Below are positions 30,322-32,396 of a DNA stretch of 32,396 bases, one piece after another; positions within the stretch are counted from its first letter, which is position 1; every line of letters begins with the position of its first letter. The notes below the pieces were generated by a model that saw nothing but the letters and a program-made list of their open reading frames with translations, did no database searches and was not told where the DNA came from. A program made the position numbers and the translations under genes. The stretch comes from Polysphondylium violaceum (lineage: Eukaryota > Evosea > Eumycetozoa > Dictyosteliales > Dictyosteliaceae), in contig AJWJ01000256.1 in the NCBI GenBank assembly GCA_000277445.1, positions 1 to 32,396 of the forward strand, written 5' to 3'.

Positions 30322-31287
30322 TACCATCACATGATATATCACAATACTCATAATTTAACTATTACATCATCACATTATTATTGGTGCTAGGTGTATCTAA
30401 TTTTTGAGAGGGATCGCAGATCTTTCCAACAAGATCAATTACATATTTTTTGTTGTTTTCTTATTCAAATGTAGCTGCTGTAGTTGCGGGATTGTGTGAA
30501 TGTGATTGGTAATAAAGTGTGTCGGGGTTGTTGGGTGGTAGAGAATGTGTGCTCCCCACTCCAAATTTGAATCTGACAACAGGTGTGTGGTAATTTTAAT
30601 TTTTTTTTTTTTTTTAAAAAAAATTTATTTTAAAATGTAAAAAAAACAGTATATTTAAAAATACTTTCTTCATTCTCATCCATCCAAAATATTATTTTTT
30701 ATTTATTTATAAAAGGGGCCACTAATCATTACCATTTATTTTACTGGGTTTGTGTGTATATTATTTAAATAACCAAAATAATTGCGCCTATTTTTAAATA
30801 ACAACTTTTTCTGTTTTTTTTTTTTATTTCAAATTTTTTAAAGTGTTTAGTTTGTGTTGTGTGTGAACAAGTGGGTGCCTTTCATTTTCAACTGTTATAT
30901 AAACTGTAGAGTGTTTGAATATAATTAACATAACAACAAAGTAATATAACTAACCAACTTTTTTCCTTTATCTTCACTTTTATTAACTGTAGATCATTTT
31001 TAAAATATTTTTTTAATTTTCTTTTTTCTTTATATTTTTTTTTTTTAAAACACAATTTTATATATTTGTCTTTCAACAGAGAATTTATTTATTTAATTTT
31101 CTCTTTATAATTTAATTTTTTTTTTATTTTATCATATACACACTTGTCCATATAAATATTTAAAATTCACAACTCTTTTTTCATCTTAGTAAATATATTT
31201 TCTAATTTTTTTTATATATCACATTTTTATTTTTAAATATAACTCTTTTTTATTATTAAATTTATCATATAATCATATAAAAATTAA

Positions 31288-31443
31288 ATGGACGAATTAT
31301 GTCAACCTATTGCTTCTCATCAAGAGCCTGAAGGAACTATAGAAAAAGTGGCCCCAGTCGTTTCTCAAAAAACAATTGATCCAACTTCGATGAGTTTTGT
31401 TTATCATTGGATGTTTTCCGTGATGGCTTCAGTTTTAAGTATC

Positions 31444-31483
<40 letters not shown>

Positions 31484-32367
31484 ATAAAATATTAAATATA
31501 GAGAATAGTAATAGTATAATAATTTCAAGTGATGATTGTGAATATAAAGATGATAATAATGAAAATGTTTGTGATGAAAATTCTCAAACTTCATCAAATC
31601 TTAACATCAACATTAATAATAACAACAATTGTAAAAAAGAAATTAATTTAAAAAATAACAATAGTAATAATAATCAACAACAACCATCATTTTTCCCATT
31701 AAGTAATCAAAATGGTGTTTTTACAAATCATAATCAAACAATCAAGAAAACATTAATACTTGATTTAGATGAAACACTAGTACATTCTACTTTAAAACCA
31801 GTAAACAATCATCATTTAACAGTTAAAGTTCTCATTGAAGATGTCGATTGTACATTTTATGTTATTAAAAGACCACATGTAGATTATTTTATTGAAAAAG
31901 TTTCTCAATGGTACGATGTAGTTATTTTCACAGCCAGTATGCAACAATATGCTGATCCATTACTCGATCAATTGGATCAAAATAGACTTTTTAAAAAAAG
32001 ATTATTTAGAGATGTATGTATTAATTGTTTTTTTTTTTTTTTTTTTCTATTGGAATATTTTTAATAACACAAATATAATTAAAAACAATAGTCTTGTCTT
32101 GAAAAAGATGGTAATTTTATTAAAGATTTAACAATGATTGATCAAGATCTAACTTCAACTATTATTATCGATAACTCTCCAATTGCATATTCCAATAACC
32201 TCGAAAACGCTGTACCAATCGATAATTGGATGGGCGATAATCCCACTGATGATTCTCTTTTAAATTTACTTCCTTTCCTTGAAGTATTAAGATTTGTAAA
32301 TGATGTTAGATCTATTCTTTCTTTACGTTTAGTAAATAATAATGGATATACTGGTAACCAACAATAA
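31288..32367 (+). CDS. Dullard/CTDNEP1-like protein phosphatase, 333 aa, two exons
   Basis: Exon 1 is 31288-32013 and exon 2 is 32092-32367, with a 78-nt intron whose donor GTATGT is followed by a run of about 18 T; the frame is kept. The phosphatase core begins near residue 155: LILDLDETLVHS (D159, D161), KRPHVDYFIEKVSQWYDVV, FTASM, and in exon 2 IIIDNSPIAY. The ending LLNLLPFLEVLRFVNDVRS is close to CTD nuclear envelope phosphatase 1. That family dephosphorylates lipin at the nuclear envelope/ER and so controls phosphatidate use. A hydrophobic segment near the N-terminus (FVYHWMFSVMASVLSI, 37-52) fits a membrane anchor. About 100 Asn-rich residues separate it from the core; this tract is longer than in animal Dullard. 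The intron cuts the core between RLFRD and SCLEKDG. Confidence 0.88.
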
Positions 32368-32396
32368 TAACAACACAATAATATTTTCTTTTTTTT

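Larger units (their letters stand above)
28827..31287. other. 2.4-kb gene-free region between divergent genes
   Basis: This is the longest gap in the window, upstream of both the Asn-rich gene (minus) and the CTD phosphatase (plus). It contains long A and T runs, CA/TG-rich patches (29070-29090, 30195-30275), GAGAGAGTGATAGTGTGTTGGG near 29530 and triplet repeats at 30138-30159 and 30298-30321. Frames of 60-80 codons in it are AT-run artefacts. Such a long AT-rich flank suggests complex regulation or an unseen RNA gene. Confidence 0.5.

Noticed and set aside
29198-31076. Frames at 29198-29383, 29864-30106 and 30888-31076
   Set aside because: Leu/Ile/Phe/Lys-dominated products of A/T runs, without splice or start context.
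1-32396. CRISPR arrays, bacterial operons, phage genes or intact transposons
   Set aside because: No regularly spaced repeats, Shine-Dalgarno-led operons, transposase or integrase frames were found; the gene structure is eukaryotic.

Overview
The window looks like nuclear DNA of a dictyostelid social amoeba. It is AT-rich, with intergenic DNA built from A/T homopolymers and short trinucleotide repeats. Introns are very short (55-88 nt, GT..AG, AT-rich). Proteins carry long Asn, Gln, Ser and Thr runs, and the genes are packed head-to-tail or head-to-head with small gaps. The proteins are eukaryotic (UBR-type E3 ligase, Trf4-type nucleotidyltransferase, DPH3, BPNT1, Dullard-type phosphatase, ABHD4/5-like hydrolase). 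The species cannot be fixed from the sequence. The moderate AT bias suggests something other than D. discoideum, but that is inference.

Layout. 1-1000: a near-perfect 44-bp inverted repeat, then a minus-strand tRNA-Phe(GAA) with its T5 terminator and a candidate external B box downstream. 1407-1692(-): a two-exon small Ser-rich gene starting MTIL. 2007-6585(-): a three-exon TENT4/Trf4-like noncanonical poly(A) polymerase with an unrecognised N-terminal region. 6586-8012: gene-poor DNA with coding-like scraps. 8013-9596(-): an intronless ankyrin-repeat protein whose C-terminal half resembles an ADP-ribosyltransferase (ART) fold. 9857-11836(-): a three-exon ATF6/CREB3-like membrane-tethered bZIP factor. 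13228-14203(+): 3'(2'),5'-bisphosphate nucleotidase. 14473-14844(-): a small secreted six-cysteine protein split by an intron. 15443-15943(-): DPH3. 16675-21618(+): UBR-box/RING E3 ligase. 21817-24198(-): F-box-like LRR protein. 25207-25527(-): small coiled-coil protein. 25911-27072(-): ABHD4/5-like alpha/beta hydrolase. 27830-28826(-): Asn/Gln/Thr-rich protein. 31288-32367(+): Dullard/CTDNEP1-like phosphatase, after a 2.4-kb gene-free stretch.

The genes do not form an operon-like system; this is mostly ordinary housekeeping and regulatory content. Splicing by eye joins many separate open frames into whole proteins, and all joins keep frame. A shared theme, possibly coincidental, is the ER and nuclear envelope: the bZIP factor has a transmembrane segment and a site-1-protease-like RNLL, and the CTD-type phosphatase belongs to a nuclear envelope/ER lipid-control family. 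The most unusual item is the ankyrin plus ART-like gene, which lacks introns and homopolymer tracts unlike its neighbours. The most clearly interpretable regulatory finding is the membrane-tethered bZIP.
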